Part shown: one piece after another, positions 43,382 through 51,528 of the stretch
How the letters are laid out: each line of letters opens with the position of its first letter
Position numbering within the stretch: position 1 is the first letter of the stretch
From: Embleya hyalina
GTDB lineage: Bacteria; Actinomycetota; Actinomycetes; Streptomycetales; Streptomycetaceae
DNA length: 64,000 bases
Direction of reading: 5' to 3'
Assembly: GCF_003967355.1 (NCBI RefSeq)
Contig: NZ_BIFH01000022.1
Location: forward strand, 62,001 to 126,000
The notes under the pieces: model-generated
The model's database searches: none
The model's input: the letters and a program-made list of their open reading frames with translations, nothing else
What the model was told of the DNA's origin: nothing
Position numbers and translations under genes: made by a program

Positions 43382-44329
43382 ATGGTGTCTGGCACAACGC
43401 GACGGGGAGAGGTACCGAGATTCGGGTTGCGATTTTCGCTGGGCGCGAGAGTCTCCCGCGGCGCCGGCAGGCGGTTCCTCGGATCATTGCTGTGCCTCGT
43501 CGTCATATCACTCGCATGCGTCTCCAGTGCACAGGCCGATGCCTACGATGATGGGTATCGAGATGAATGGAAAAACTGCATATTGATTCCGCAGGATCTC
43601 GAAGGAATAACTTTCGGAATATTCTGCAACGGTCGAGGGCCTGAAAGCTTCCAGGTCAGGCGAAAAGGCTGGGGTGTGCGCTTTTGGTGTCCGAAATATG
43701 AAACCTCGACAAGCTTCTGGGAAAAGCAGGGCGGCAGCTATCAGAATGAATATGCGGAGGACTTGACGGCCCAGAATCTAATCGCCGAATGCCAGTGGGA
43801 CGAGGGACGAACTCGGATGGTGGCATGGCTTGAACGCTATCGAAAAAATGGTGGCCCCGACACGGGAACCATAAATAGCAATCCATGTCTTTCTCTTACG
43901 AGAACCAGTGATCTGGATGTGTGCGCCGATGTAACGAAATCAAACTTCGAAAATCTCGAAACGAATCCTTGCAAGCACCGACTTCCCGGATCTACAGTGC
44001 CGGTTCTCACGCCCTCCGATCAAATTGTCTGCAGAAATGCCAACTATTGGTTCGAGCTTCGCGGTGGGGGTCGGGGTGACAAGAATTCATACAGCCGATA
44101 CGACTATTCTGCCCCATCGAGTTTTGCCGGACCCATCGGGGAGCTATTGGGGTTGGCGGTCTGGGTCGGAATACTGTGCTGCTTCATGGCGGTGTTGTGG
44201 TGCGTAGCGCAGTTGGCCATGGCGTATCAAAGCGGCGGTCACGTCGGCGGTGGGGTGTTGCATGCTCTCGTGGGGGCGCTCCTCGTCGGCAGCGCTTCAG
44301 GAATAATCCATTTTGTGCTTATTGGGTGA
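43382..44329 (+). CDS. exported Cys-rich protein with C-terminal two-helix (VirB2-like) module
   Basis: 315 residues. The signal peptide ends near SSAQA (residue 52). The ectodomain, about 53-250, has eight cysteines (66, 82, 103, 137, 169, 181, 197, 217) and many Tyr/Trp. Two membrane helices follow (about 253-281 and 289-313), joined by a short AYQSGGHVGGG loop. The helical hairpin recalls VirB2/TrbC-type subunits of type IV systems; assignment is by topology and neighbours only. It opens the island. AGGAG lies five bases before GTG 43385 and two before ATG 43382, so GTG 43385 may be the true start. Codons are AT-rich for this genome. Confidence 0.8.
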   Translation: MVSGTTRRGEVPRFGLRFSLGARVSRGAGRRFLGSLLCLVVISLACVSSAQADAYDDGYRDEWKNCILIPQDLEGITFGIFCNGRGPESFQVRRKGWGVRFWCPKYETSTSFWEKQGGSYQNEYAEDLTAQNLIAECQWDEGRTRMVAWLERYRKNGGPDTGTINSNPCLSLTRTSDLDVCADVTKSNFENLETNPCKHRLPGSTVPVLTPSDQIVCRNANYWFELRGGGRGDKNSYSRYDYSAPSSFAGPIGELLGLAVWVGILCCFMAVLWCVAQLAMAYQSGGHVGGGVLHALVGALLVGSASGIIHFVLIG

Positions 44330-44825
44330 AATACCCAGGTTTCGATCAAATATTCCGTATCTCCACTGCCCCGTAAATCTCCACGGATTGGCTGTGCGGT
44401 GCCCCAGGGACCCGGCCGTGCCTCCGATCGGCACCGTGTAACGTGTCGCGAATTTACTAGGTTTGCGGATCGCACCTCGTCGATACTGACTTTGAAGCCA
44501 TTCGAACGGAGGCGTTCGTAAAACCGGGCGTCGCTTGGATTCGATCACTCGGCGCGACGGGATCAACTTGCCGCAGGCGTCGGATTGACGAGGTGATCAT
44601 CACGACTCCATTTGCCCAAGCCCGACGGGAGATACTCCGCCGTCGAGATTGCGCGTGAAGACCCACCGGCCTTTGAACCCAGGTGTGGGTGGACACGACG
44701 GCAATTCGCCATGGCGAAGCGAAGGCGTCTTTCTCGGATGTCGATAAAGTCTGATCGAACCTGGATCGGATCCCGAGAGGGCTTCGACTTGCCGGCTTTC
44801 GCCGTACGCAATCACGAGGAAAGCC
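44330..44825. other. AT-richer spacer inside the transfer island
   Basis: 496 bases with no clear gene. Several short frames overlap here on both strands without good starts, and the stretch may be a decayed gene. A plus frame from 44612 continues into the DUF6668 gene in another phase. I see no large inverted repeat that would mark oriT with confidence. Confidence 0.4.
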
Positions 44826-45431
44826 ATGACATCCAAGCCTCCGATGAGCAACCCATGGATCACAGCGAAAGTGCCTCTCGAGGCGGAGGCGCGTACTCCA
44901 ACCGGCAAGAGGAAATCACATCATGTGGCTGCCGAGCGCTCGTACGTCTTGCCTGGTGATCCTGCGGGCCGACTTCCCCAATGGAGCGTACCGTCGAGTC
45001 GGAATGTGCCATGGTGGTGGACGGGCTGCCATGGGGGTGCCGGCGTGAGCAGTCTCGCTGCCACTATCCCGGCGGGAATCGACGCGGGTCGACGTTGGCC
45101 CGTGCCGACAGACGACTCCGCGTCCCGGGTACTACTCGTGGCCAGATCCCATGCTCCGGGACTACGCGCGGCACAGGGTGCAGCTCGCCAATGGGCTTCG
45201 GGGACCATACCGCAGGTCCATCTCCTCGGATTGGTGGTCGTCGCGGATGCCCCAGGAACGCTGCCTCGCCCCTTGAGGGACCTGTTGCGATTGCTTACCG
45301 GTGCCTTTCCGGCGATATGGACCGTGCCGTGGATCGAAGAATGGCGATTCGGCACGGCCTCCCCGTCCCACTCGCCGGCTTCCTTGTCCCGGCTTGCCAA
45401 GGCTTTGCTGACATATGTCGGCAAGAATTGA
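44826..45431 (+). CDS. DUF6668-type P-loop-like protein
   Basis: 201 residues. The centre carries WWTGCHGGAGVSSLAATIPA (P-loop-like turn at 67-76, lacking the usual Lys). It continues with LLVARSHAPGLRAAQGAARQ, LLGLVVVADAPGTLPRPLRD and VPWIEEWRFG. This matches what I know of the DUF6668 family, ParA/MinD-related proteins that accompany SCO6880-type transfer clusters. It may help position or assemble the transfer machine. GAGGAAA precedes ATG 44826. Confidence 0.82.
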   Translation: MTSKPPMSNPWITAKVPLEAEARTPTGKRKSHHVAAERSYVLPGDPAGRLPQWSVPSSRNVPWWWTGCHGGAGVSSLAATIPAGIDAGRRWPVPTDDSASRVLLVARSHAPGLRAAQGAARQWASGTIPQVHLLGLVVVADAPGTLPRPLRDLLRLLTGAFPAIWTVPWIEEWRFGTASPSHSPASLSRLAKALLTYVGKN

Positions 45432-45438
45432 GACACGC

Positions 45439-45801
45439 ATGCTTATCGACCTGTTTTCAACCACTCACAACCTATTCCATATGCTTGTGGGTAGTGCCTC
45501 GATCGAGCCTTCGTCAGCCTTTGGCCTGCTTCAGGACATACCCCAACCAGTCGATTTCGACAACAATGTCACGGACGACATGAATCAGCAACTGGGGCGC
45601 ATCATTGGCTTTGTAGTCTGGACGATATTGATTCTCGCATTCTTCTCCACTCTGGCTTGTGTTGCCATGATTGTCAAGGCACACAAAGACGGAGGTGAGG
45701 CTCCTGTCAAAGGTTTCGTATTTTCGGTTACGGCGGTTGTCATGTCCGGCAGTGTCGTATCCATTTTCAATTGGGTGATCGACGGGCCTGGTGCGGGTTG
45801 A
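45439..45801 (+). CDS. small two-helix membrane protein of the transfer island (VirB2-like)
   Basis: 120 residues from ATG 45439 (128 from ATG 45415, which overlaps the previous gene by 17 bases). Two membrane helices (IIGFVVWTILILAFFSTLAC and GFVFSVTAVVMSGSVVSIFN) are joined by a loop MIVKAHKDGGEAPVKG. The pattern parallels the C-terminal part of the 43382 product, so both may be pilin-like or channel subunits. Shine-Dalgarno weak for either start. Confidence 0.78.
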   Translation: MLIDLFSTTHNLFHMLVGSASIEPSSAFGLLQDIPQPVDFDNNVTDDMNQQLGRIIGFVVWTILILAFFSTLACVAMIVKAHKDGGEAPVKGFVFSVTAVVMSGSVVSIFNWVIDGPGAG

Positions 45802-45839
45802 TAAAGTAAATTCGACACAGAAGTAGGCACGGGTTTCGC

Positions 45840-46637
45840 ATGAAAGGAAAACGGAGCGGCCTCGATACTGCACTCGAAGAGGAGCGCAGTCCCTTCATGA
45901 AGCCGGGGTTCATTGCCTCGGCTCTTTTGATGATCTTCGTTGTCCTGTGCGTGGCGGTCATTGCTTTCGATGGTTATCGATCTTCTCCGCCCGTGAAAGG
46001 AGACCAGGATTCCCCTGCAGCGGTCGGGGTAGTTGTCACGGAGCCTCCGATCGATCGTGCGGCGGGCTCTGCGGGACCATGTCCGATATCTGCACTGCAC
46101 GATGCAGTCCGCCCGGCGACTGCTCCGTCCGGTGTCAGGTGGGAGATCTTTCGTACCCTTTCACTTCCCTATTCCGTCGCTGCGGGCCCGAAGCGGATCC
46201 AAGGCGAGGTCGCGCGTTGTTTCGAACATACGCCGACCGGAGCTCTTTTCGCTGTCGCCCATATAACGGCCCGCTTCATCCTTTCGCCGGAATGGAACAG
46301 CGTCGTCAAGTATCAGGTTGTCTCGAATTCTGAAGTCGAGAGATATCGAATGATTCGACTGGGCGAGGAACTGGAAGCAGGAACCCCGGCGATCCCGAGG
46401 TCGGGCGAAGTGACCCAACTGGCCGGATTTAAATTCGTTCGCTACACCGGCGATTCGGCGGAGATAGCGATAGCACGTCGAGATATGCAAGGTCTGCTCA
46501 TTGCGTTCCATCAGACCGTCGTGTGGGAGAACGGCGATTGGAAGCTGGTACTTGGAGCGAATGGTACGGATTCCACATCGGTCGAACGCCTGAATTCGCT
46601 GATGGATTTTGTTCCGTGGGGGGATGCCAGGCGATGA
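45840..46637 (+). CDS. membrane-anchored VirB8/TcpC-like transfer protein
   Basis: 265 residues: a charged cytoplasmic start, one membrane helix (about 23-44) and an extracellular domain. The outer part shows ARCFEHTPTGALFAVAHITA, GFKFVRYTGDSAEIAIARR and a final TVVWENGDWKLVLG, a pattern like the NTF2-like fold of VirB8, TcpC and TraH assembly factors. Such proteins nucleate type IV channels. The stop overlaps the next start (ATGA), so the two are coupled. Identification is by topology and position, not sequence identity. Confidence 0.78.
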   Translation: MKGKRSGLDTALEEERSPFMKPGFIASALLMIFVVLCVAVIAFDGYRSSPPVKGDQDSPAAVGVVVTEPPIDRAAGSAGPCPISALHDAVRPATAPSGVRWEIFRTLSLPYSVAAGPKRIQGEVARCFEHTPTGALFAVAHITARFILSPEWNSVVKYQVVSNSEVERYRMIRLGEELEAGTPAIPRSGEVTQLAGFKFVRYTGDSAEIAIARRDMQGLLIAFHQTVVWENGDWKLVLGANGTDSTSVERLNSLMDFVPWGDARR

Positions 46638-48349
46638 CATCTGAATCAAGACTCCCTCGGGAGAGTACGTGGACGTCGCGATTCTCTGCTCTCGGGACGC
46701 CGCTGCTGCATCGTATGAGCGTGGTGATTCTTGCCGTGGCCGTACTTCTTATTTTGCAGGGATTCCACACCGGCTCCGCCGTGACTCCGAAGCCTGCAAC
46801 TGCTCCAACCCTTCGCCCCATTGAGCAACCTTTTGATAATACATGCATGTGGATGCCGGATAATGTGGTGGGTACCTGGTGGTATTACTACTGTGCTCCG
46901 ACCAAGCCGGGGGACCCGCCGACGTACAAAAAGGTGTCGGGGGTGTACATACTCGGAAGCCCGAATGCTCAGGAAGCCCAGGACGCCTGGGTTCGTGCAA
47001 GTAAAGTGAAAGGCGAAGCTCTGGCCAACTCCATCGGAAAGCCGGATCCAACGTCGTCTCAGCAGCATCGTTCGTTCGTCATGCCGGGCTCGGAAGGCAC
47101 CCCCGACCCATGCGATCTCATGAATGGAACCCATGGTGGTGCAGGCCTGAAGCGAGAATTCAGTAGATGTATCTATGTGAAAAATCTACTCGAGCAGAGG
47201 AATAATCCGTGCGGAGAGATTCCGGTGCCAGAATTGCGGGGTATATGCCTCAATGAACATCCGGAATGGACGGCAATGTCGAGGCCGCTCGACCCTGGGA
47301 CTCTTCCTTCCTGCAGTAGGAATGGGGGGTCCATCTGTACAAATAATCACCCCACCTCCCTGGAGGGGAAGAAGGAAGGAGAGGAGAAGGACTTTGTAGA
47401 GGACCCGATCGGATGGATTCGTGACGCGAGTCTGGACGCCGTTCAGATCACCACGCTCTGGTGGGTGACGGCGCCGGACCCTCTGATCTCGACGAATGAC
47501 AAGGACTGCAAACCGGATAAGGAACCGGTCAAGGTGCGGCATGCAGCGTTGCCGTGCAGTGGCAATACAGTGAGTTTCTTGACCAGGCATACCAACGCAC
47601 TTACTTATGGCCTGTCCATTCTCTGTGTCGTCCTTGCGGGTGTGAAATTGGCCTTCAGCCGAGATGTCGGCTCGGTCAAGGATGCCATCAAAGGTGTGCT
47701 CACTTTGATTCTGGTCGCCGGAAGTACTGTTTTCCTGGTCAATGTGACAGTGCGAATGGGGCAAGGTTACAGCGATTGGATCGTGCTCGAAGGCCTCGCC
47801 CCCGACGCTGGAGGAGGCGCTGACCCGGATCAGGAACTTCAACTCGCCATAGGAAAGTTTACTCAGGGTCTGGATCAGATCACGTCGTTCCCCGTTTTCA
47901 TGATGGCTGTCGTCATAATTGTTCCCTCCAATGTCGTCGAATTCGGAATGATGACGGTCCCGAGTTTTATCGCCCCGGTGATGGTGGGCGTCATGCCACT
48001 TTTTGCGTCGGTTTCCTCGACGGCATATGGAAGGGCACTTCTTCGGACCAATATCACCGGTCTTGCAGCTTTTGTTCTTTTGAAGCCCGCAACTGTGACC
48101 ATATTCGTGGCCGGCGCTAAACTATGGGCGCCACCCGGCGGTGCTCAACTGCAGTGGGCAGAGCAATTCCGCGGCCTGATCGTCTTGGTCCTTGTCACAT
48201 GGCTCGGTCCCGCCACGGTGCGATTCGTCTTCACCATCATCGGTCCCGCCACGGGCTCCACGTCGGCAAGAACCGAGGCAACCTCCTTCACACTCACGAC
48301 CGGGGCGAGGGTCGTTGCCTCCGGGGCAAACCTTATTCGTCATCGGTAG
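46634..48349 (+). CDS. VirB6/TrbL-like polytopic membrane protein with Cys-rich ectodomain
   Basis: 571 residues. One N-terminal helix (28-50) is followed by an extracellular region of about 260 residues with ten cysteines (71, 87, 160, 179, 193, 205, 227, 235, 292, 308). Five or six membrane helices then follow (for example YGLSILCVVLAGVKLAF, GVLTLILVAGSTVFLVN, FPVFMMAVVIIVPSNV, FRGLIVLVLVTWLGPA). The helical bundle and its place between VirB8-like and SCO6880 genes suit a VirB6/TrbL channel. AT-rich codons. The ectodomain may sit at the wall or reach the recipient. Confidence 0.82.
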   Translation: MTSESRLPRESTWTSRFSALGTPLLHRMSVVILAVAVLLILQGFHTGSAVTPKPATAPTLRPIEQPFDNTCMWMPDNVVGTWWYYYCAPTKPGDPPTYKKVSGVYILGSPNAQEAQDAWVRASKVKGEALANSIGKPDPTSSQQHRSFVMPGSEGTPDPCDLMNGTHGGAGLKREFSRCIYVKNLLEQRNNPCGEIPVPELRGICLNEHPEWTAMSRPLDPGTLPSCSRNGGSICTNNHPTSLEGKKEGEEKDFVEDPIGWIRDASLDAVQITTLWWVTAPDPLISTNDKDCKPDKEPVKVRHAALPCSGNTVSFLTRHTNALTYGLSILCVVLAGVKLAFSRDVGSVKDAIKGVLTLILVAGSTVFLVNVTVRMGQGYSDWIVLEGLAPDAGGGADPDQELQLAIGKFTQGLDQITSFPVFMMAVVIIVPSNVVEFGMMTVPSFIAPVMVGVMPLFASVSSTAYGRALLRTNITGLAAFVLLKPATVTIFVAGAKLWAPPGGAQLQWAEQFRGLIVLVLVTWLGPATVRFVFTIIGPATGSTSARTEATSFTLTTGARVVASGANLIRHR

Positions 48350-48380
48350 ATCATCCGGAATCGGGAATGGAGGAGGCACG

Positions 48381-49880
48381 TTGAGCGACACCTCGAGACA
48401 GGAAACTCGCACTTACGGAAACTGGCGTAAGCCGACTTCTCCGGGCCTCGGTCGTCTCGGTTTCGCAGGAACCGCAGCCGGGATCGTCGGCCTGCTCTTC
48501 ATGATCATCGTATCGATGTTCTCCTTCAAAGCCGCGCTCGTGGTCGGTGGATTGATCGCCCTCGCTTTGTCACCACTGGTGTTTCGGGACAAGCACGGTC
48601 GAAACGGCCTCAAGTGGATCGTCGCTCGAATGGCCTGGGCGCAGGGAAAAGCGCAGGGACAGCACCTCTATCGATCCGGACCTCTCGGTCGCATCCCCAT
48701 GGGGACCTGCAAGCTTCCCGGATTGCTCGCAACCAGCGCCCTGTACGAGGCGCACGACGCCTACGGTCGACCTTTCGCGATCGTCACCACGCCCTCGACC
48801 AATCATCACACCATCGTCCTGACCTGTAGTGCGGACGGTGCTTCACTGGTCGATGTCGAACAAGTCGACGTATGGGTCGCCTATTGGGGACTGTGGCTTT
48901 CGCAGATAGGCCATGAACCGGGCATCGTCGCTGCTTCCGTGACGATTGAATCCGCCCCGGATACGGGTGAGCGTCTTCGCAGTGAACTGGAATTCAGCCT
49001 CCATCCCGACGCGCCCCCACTCGCCAAGCAGGTTCTCCAAGAGGTGACCGAGGTCTACGGCCGCGGTTCGGCGCAGGTGACGACACGCGTGGCGCTGACC
49101 TACTCGGGTGCCGCTCGCGCAACACGAGCGAAGCGCACGGCACAGGAGATGGCGGTTGACCTGGGGATGCGGCTGCCGGGCTTGTGCAACAGCCTGCAGA
49201 TGACGGGCGCGGGCCCGGCCCGCCCGATGACCGGCCCCGAGATGACGCAAATGGTTCGTATCGCCTATGACCCCACCGTCGCGCCCTTCATCGAGAGAGT
49301 CGACGCCACCGCTCGAGGCGATCTCCGTTGGGATGACGCAGGTCCCACGGCGACACAGGAGGGGTGGGGTTACTACCGTCACGACAGCGCCTTCTCGGTG
49401 ACTTGGGCAATGTCGGAAGCCCCACGGGGTGAAGTCTATTCGAGTGTGCTGTCCCGACTGGTTGCCCCACATCCGGACATCATGCGCAAGAGGGTCACCC
49501 TTCTGTACCGCCCTCACAATCCGGCAGCAGCGGCGCACCTGGTGGAACGCGACCGCAAGGACGCGATCTTCAAGGCCAGACAGTCGAAAAGAGGCAACGC
49601 CCGAGATTCCGTCGCGGTACAAGCCGCGGAACAGGCGGCTCGTGAGGAGGCAACCGGCGCCGGGCTCGTGCGTTTCGCGATGCTGATCACCGCCACCGTG
49701 CAGGAAGCCGAGGATGTGCGACTCGCGGCGTCTGCCATCGACAACCTCACGGCATCGTCACGGATTCTGGTCCGGCGTGTGTACGGCTCCCAGGCCTCGG
49801 CGTTCGCCGCAGCTCTTCCACTCGGCCTGGTTCTGCCCCAGCACTTGAAGGTGCCACAGTCCGTCCAAGAGGCCATGTGA
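48381..49880 (+). CDS. SCO6880 family transfer protein (VirB3/PrgI-like)
   Basis: 499 residues. Two N-terminal helices (GFAGTAAGIVGLLFMIIVSM; SFKAALVVGGLIALALSPLV), as in the PrgI/VirB3 family, are followed by a large cytoplasmic domain. That domain has FAIVTTPSTNHHTIVLTCSA, YWGLWLSQIGHEPGIVAASV and LHPDAPPLAKQVLQEVTEVYG in pieces. It is the signature member of actinobacterial type IV clusters related to SCO6880 of S. coelicolor. The start is TTG 48381 with GGAGGAGG before it, an uncommon start codon with a strong ribosome site. Confidence 0.9.
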   Translation: MSDTSRQETRTYGNWRKPTSPGLGRLGFAGTAAGIVGLLFMIIVSMFSFKAALVVGGLIALALSPLVFRDKHGRNGLKWIVARMAWAQGKAQGQHLYRSGPLGRIPMGTCKLPGLLATSALYEAHDAYGRPFAIVTTPSTNHHTIVLTCSADGASLVDVEQVDVWVAYWGLWLSQIGHEPGIVAASVTIESAPDTGERLRSELEFSLHPDAPPLAKQVLQEVTEVYGRGSAQVTTRVALTYSGAARATRAKRTAQEMAVDLGMRLPGLCNSLQMTGAGPARPMTGPEMTQMVRIAYDPTVAPFIERVDATARGDLRWDDAGPTATQEGWGYYRHDSAFSVTWAMSEAPRGEVYSSVLSRLVAPHPDIMRKRVTLLYRPHNPAAAAHLVERDRKDAIFKARQSKRGNARDSVAVQAAEQAAREEATGAGLVRFAMLITATVQEAEDVRLAASAIDNLTASSRILVRRVYGSQASAFAAALPLGLVLPQHLKVPQSVQEAM

Positions 49881-49932
49881 TGCAACAACTTCCCTCATGC
49901 AGTGAATGTCACCCTATTCAGGGGCTTGTGTC

Positions 49933-51528
49933 GTGAAGAAGGAACGTACTCGCATCAGCGAACAGTTGACCGAGGAGTCCATACGGGACGTGCCCGCCGA
50001 TGACCGGCGCTCCGTCGATGCGCGCGGGCGACGACGGGCGTTCGGGAAAGTGAAAGGTCCCACGGTTCGGATTTCTCGGGCAGGTGCTCGTGGTTTCGCC
50101 GGTTGGGGTCGCGGTGCCGCCTCGTATGTGGAGGCGCCGGCGGAATGGAGGGGAACCACCGTCCAGGTCTGTGGACTGTGGCCGTTCGGATCCGGATCGG
50201 GTACGCCGAGCATCGGGATTCCGCTGGGACGTTCGCTGGCCGGCGGTTCGACTGTTTGTTGCGACCCCGTCAACTGGTTCACGCGGGCCAACCTCGTGCT
50301 GAACCCCAGCGAGTTCGTGTTGGGTAAACCTGGCCTCGGTAAGTCGACCGTCGTTCGTCGTCAAGCCCTTGGCCTGGCGGGGTACGGGGTTCATCCTGTG
50401 GTCTTCGGAGATCTGAAGCCGGACTACGTGGACCTGATCCATGCGCTGGGCGGACAGGTCATTCCACTCGGTCGTGGGCGCGGGTATCTCAATGTGTTGG
50501 ATCCCGGTGAGGTCACCGAGGCGGCTCTGAGGTTGCCGATGAGTTCCCGAACGGCTCTGCTGGCGGAGGCCCATGGGCGTCGCCTGACGGCGGTCGCGTC
50601 GCTGATCACCGTACTGCGTGGACACCCTCCCACCGATCGTGAGGAAACCATCCTCAATACGGCACTCGAGGTGCTTCACGAACGGCATACGGGGGTTCCG
50701 GTGCTCTCGGATCTGCTTCGTCTGCTGCAAGAAGCGCCGGATCCGGTTCGCAATGCGGCTTTGGACCGGGGTGAGATGGCGCGGTATCGCGAGATCACCG
50801 AAGACTTGGAGGCCTCCCTGATAGGCCTGTTGGGGGGTGGTCGGCTCGGTGAGTTGTTTGCGCGCCCGACCACCGAACCCATGCGCCGTGACCGTCCAGT
50901 GTGTTTCGACGTGAGCACCATCGACGACTCGGAGGCCCAACTCCAGGCGGCGGCACTGCTCGCGTGCTGGAGCTATGGGTTCGGGGCCATCTCGGTCGCC
51001 CACGCGCTTTCCGATGCCGGTCTGGAACCCCAACGTCACTACTTTGTCATTTTGGACGAGCTGTGGCGCGTGCTGCGTTCCGGCCGCGGGCTCGTGGACC
51101 GAGTGGACGCGTTGACGCGTCTGAATCGTCAACGAGGTGTGGGACTGGCCATGATCACGCACACCATGTCGGATCTTCTCGCGTTGGCTGCCGAGGAGGA
51201 CCGCATGAAAGCGAAGGGATTCGTCGAACGCGCGGGCATGGTGATCTGCGGCGGGCTTCCGGCGGCCGAAATGCCTCAGCTGAACGAGGTGGTGCATCTG
51301 ACCGGAGCGGAACAACAAATGCTGGTCGATTGGTCGACGCCTCCCTCCTGGGACGACGCCGCCGGACGGGGAGCGGCTCCACCCGGTCGAGGGAAGTTCA
51401 TGGTCAAGGTCGGTGGGCGTCCCGGTATCCCCCTCGAGGTCGAACTCACCGAGGCTGAACTGGGAATCAACGACACGAATCGTAGATGGACCAGGGTTCC
51501 CGACGACACCCGAAGGGAGACCCCATGA
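49933..51528 (+). CDS. VirB4-like conjugation ATPase
   Basis: 531 residues. Walker A is GKPGLGKS (131-138) and Walker B is YFVILDELWRV (Asp375-Glu376); HTMSDLLAL and CGGLPAAEMPQL lie in the C-terminal motor half, all typical of VirB4/TraC-like ATPases. It powers assembly and substrate movement at the inner face of the channel. GTG 49933 has AGGGG eight bases upstream. The stop overlaps the VirD4 start as ATGA, so VirB4 and VirD4 are coupled. It is shorter than Gram-negative VirB4 proteins, as usual for this actinobacterial type. Confidence 0.92.
   Translation: MKKERTRISEQLTEESIRDVPADDRRSVDARGRRRAFGKVKGPTVRISRAGARGFAGWGRGAASYVEAPAEWRGTTVQVCGLWPFGSGSGTPSIGIPLGRSLAGGSTVCCDPVNWFTRANLVLNPSEFVLGKPGLGKSTVVRRQALGLAGYGVHPVVFGDLKPDYVDLIHALGGQVIPLGRGRGYLNVLDPGEVTEAALRLPMSSRTALLAEAHGRRLTAVASLITVLRGHPPTDREETILNTALEVLHERHTGVPVLSDLLRLLQEAPDPVRNAALDRGEMARYREITEDLEASLIGLLGGGRLGELFARPTTEPMRRDRPVCFDVSTIDDSEAQLQAAALLACWSYGFGAISVAHALSDAGLEPQRHYFVILDELWRVLRSGRGLVDRVDALTRLNRQRGVGLAMITHTMSDLLALAAEEDRMKAKGFVERAGMVICGGLPAAEMPQLNEVVHLTGAEQQMLVDWSTPPSWDDAAGRGAAPPGRGKFMVKVGGRPGIPLEVELTEAELGINDTNRRWTRVPDDTRRETP

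Noticed and set aside
44612-44959. Plus-strand TTG-started frame overlapping the DUF6668 gene
   Set aside because: Lacks a ribosome site and recognised motifs, and overlaps a better-supported gene by 134 bases.
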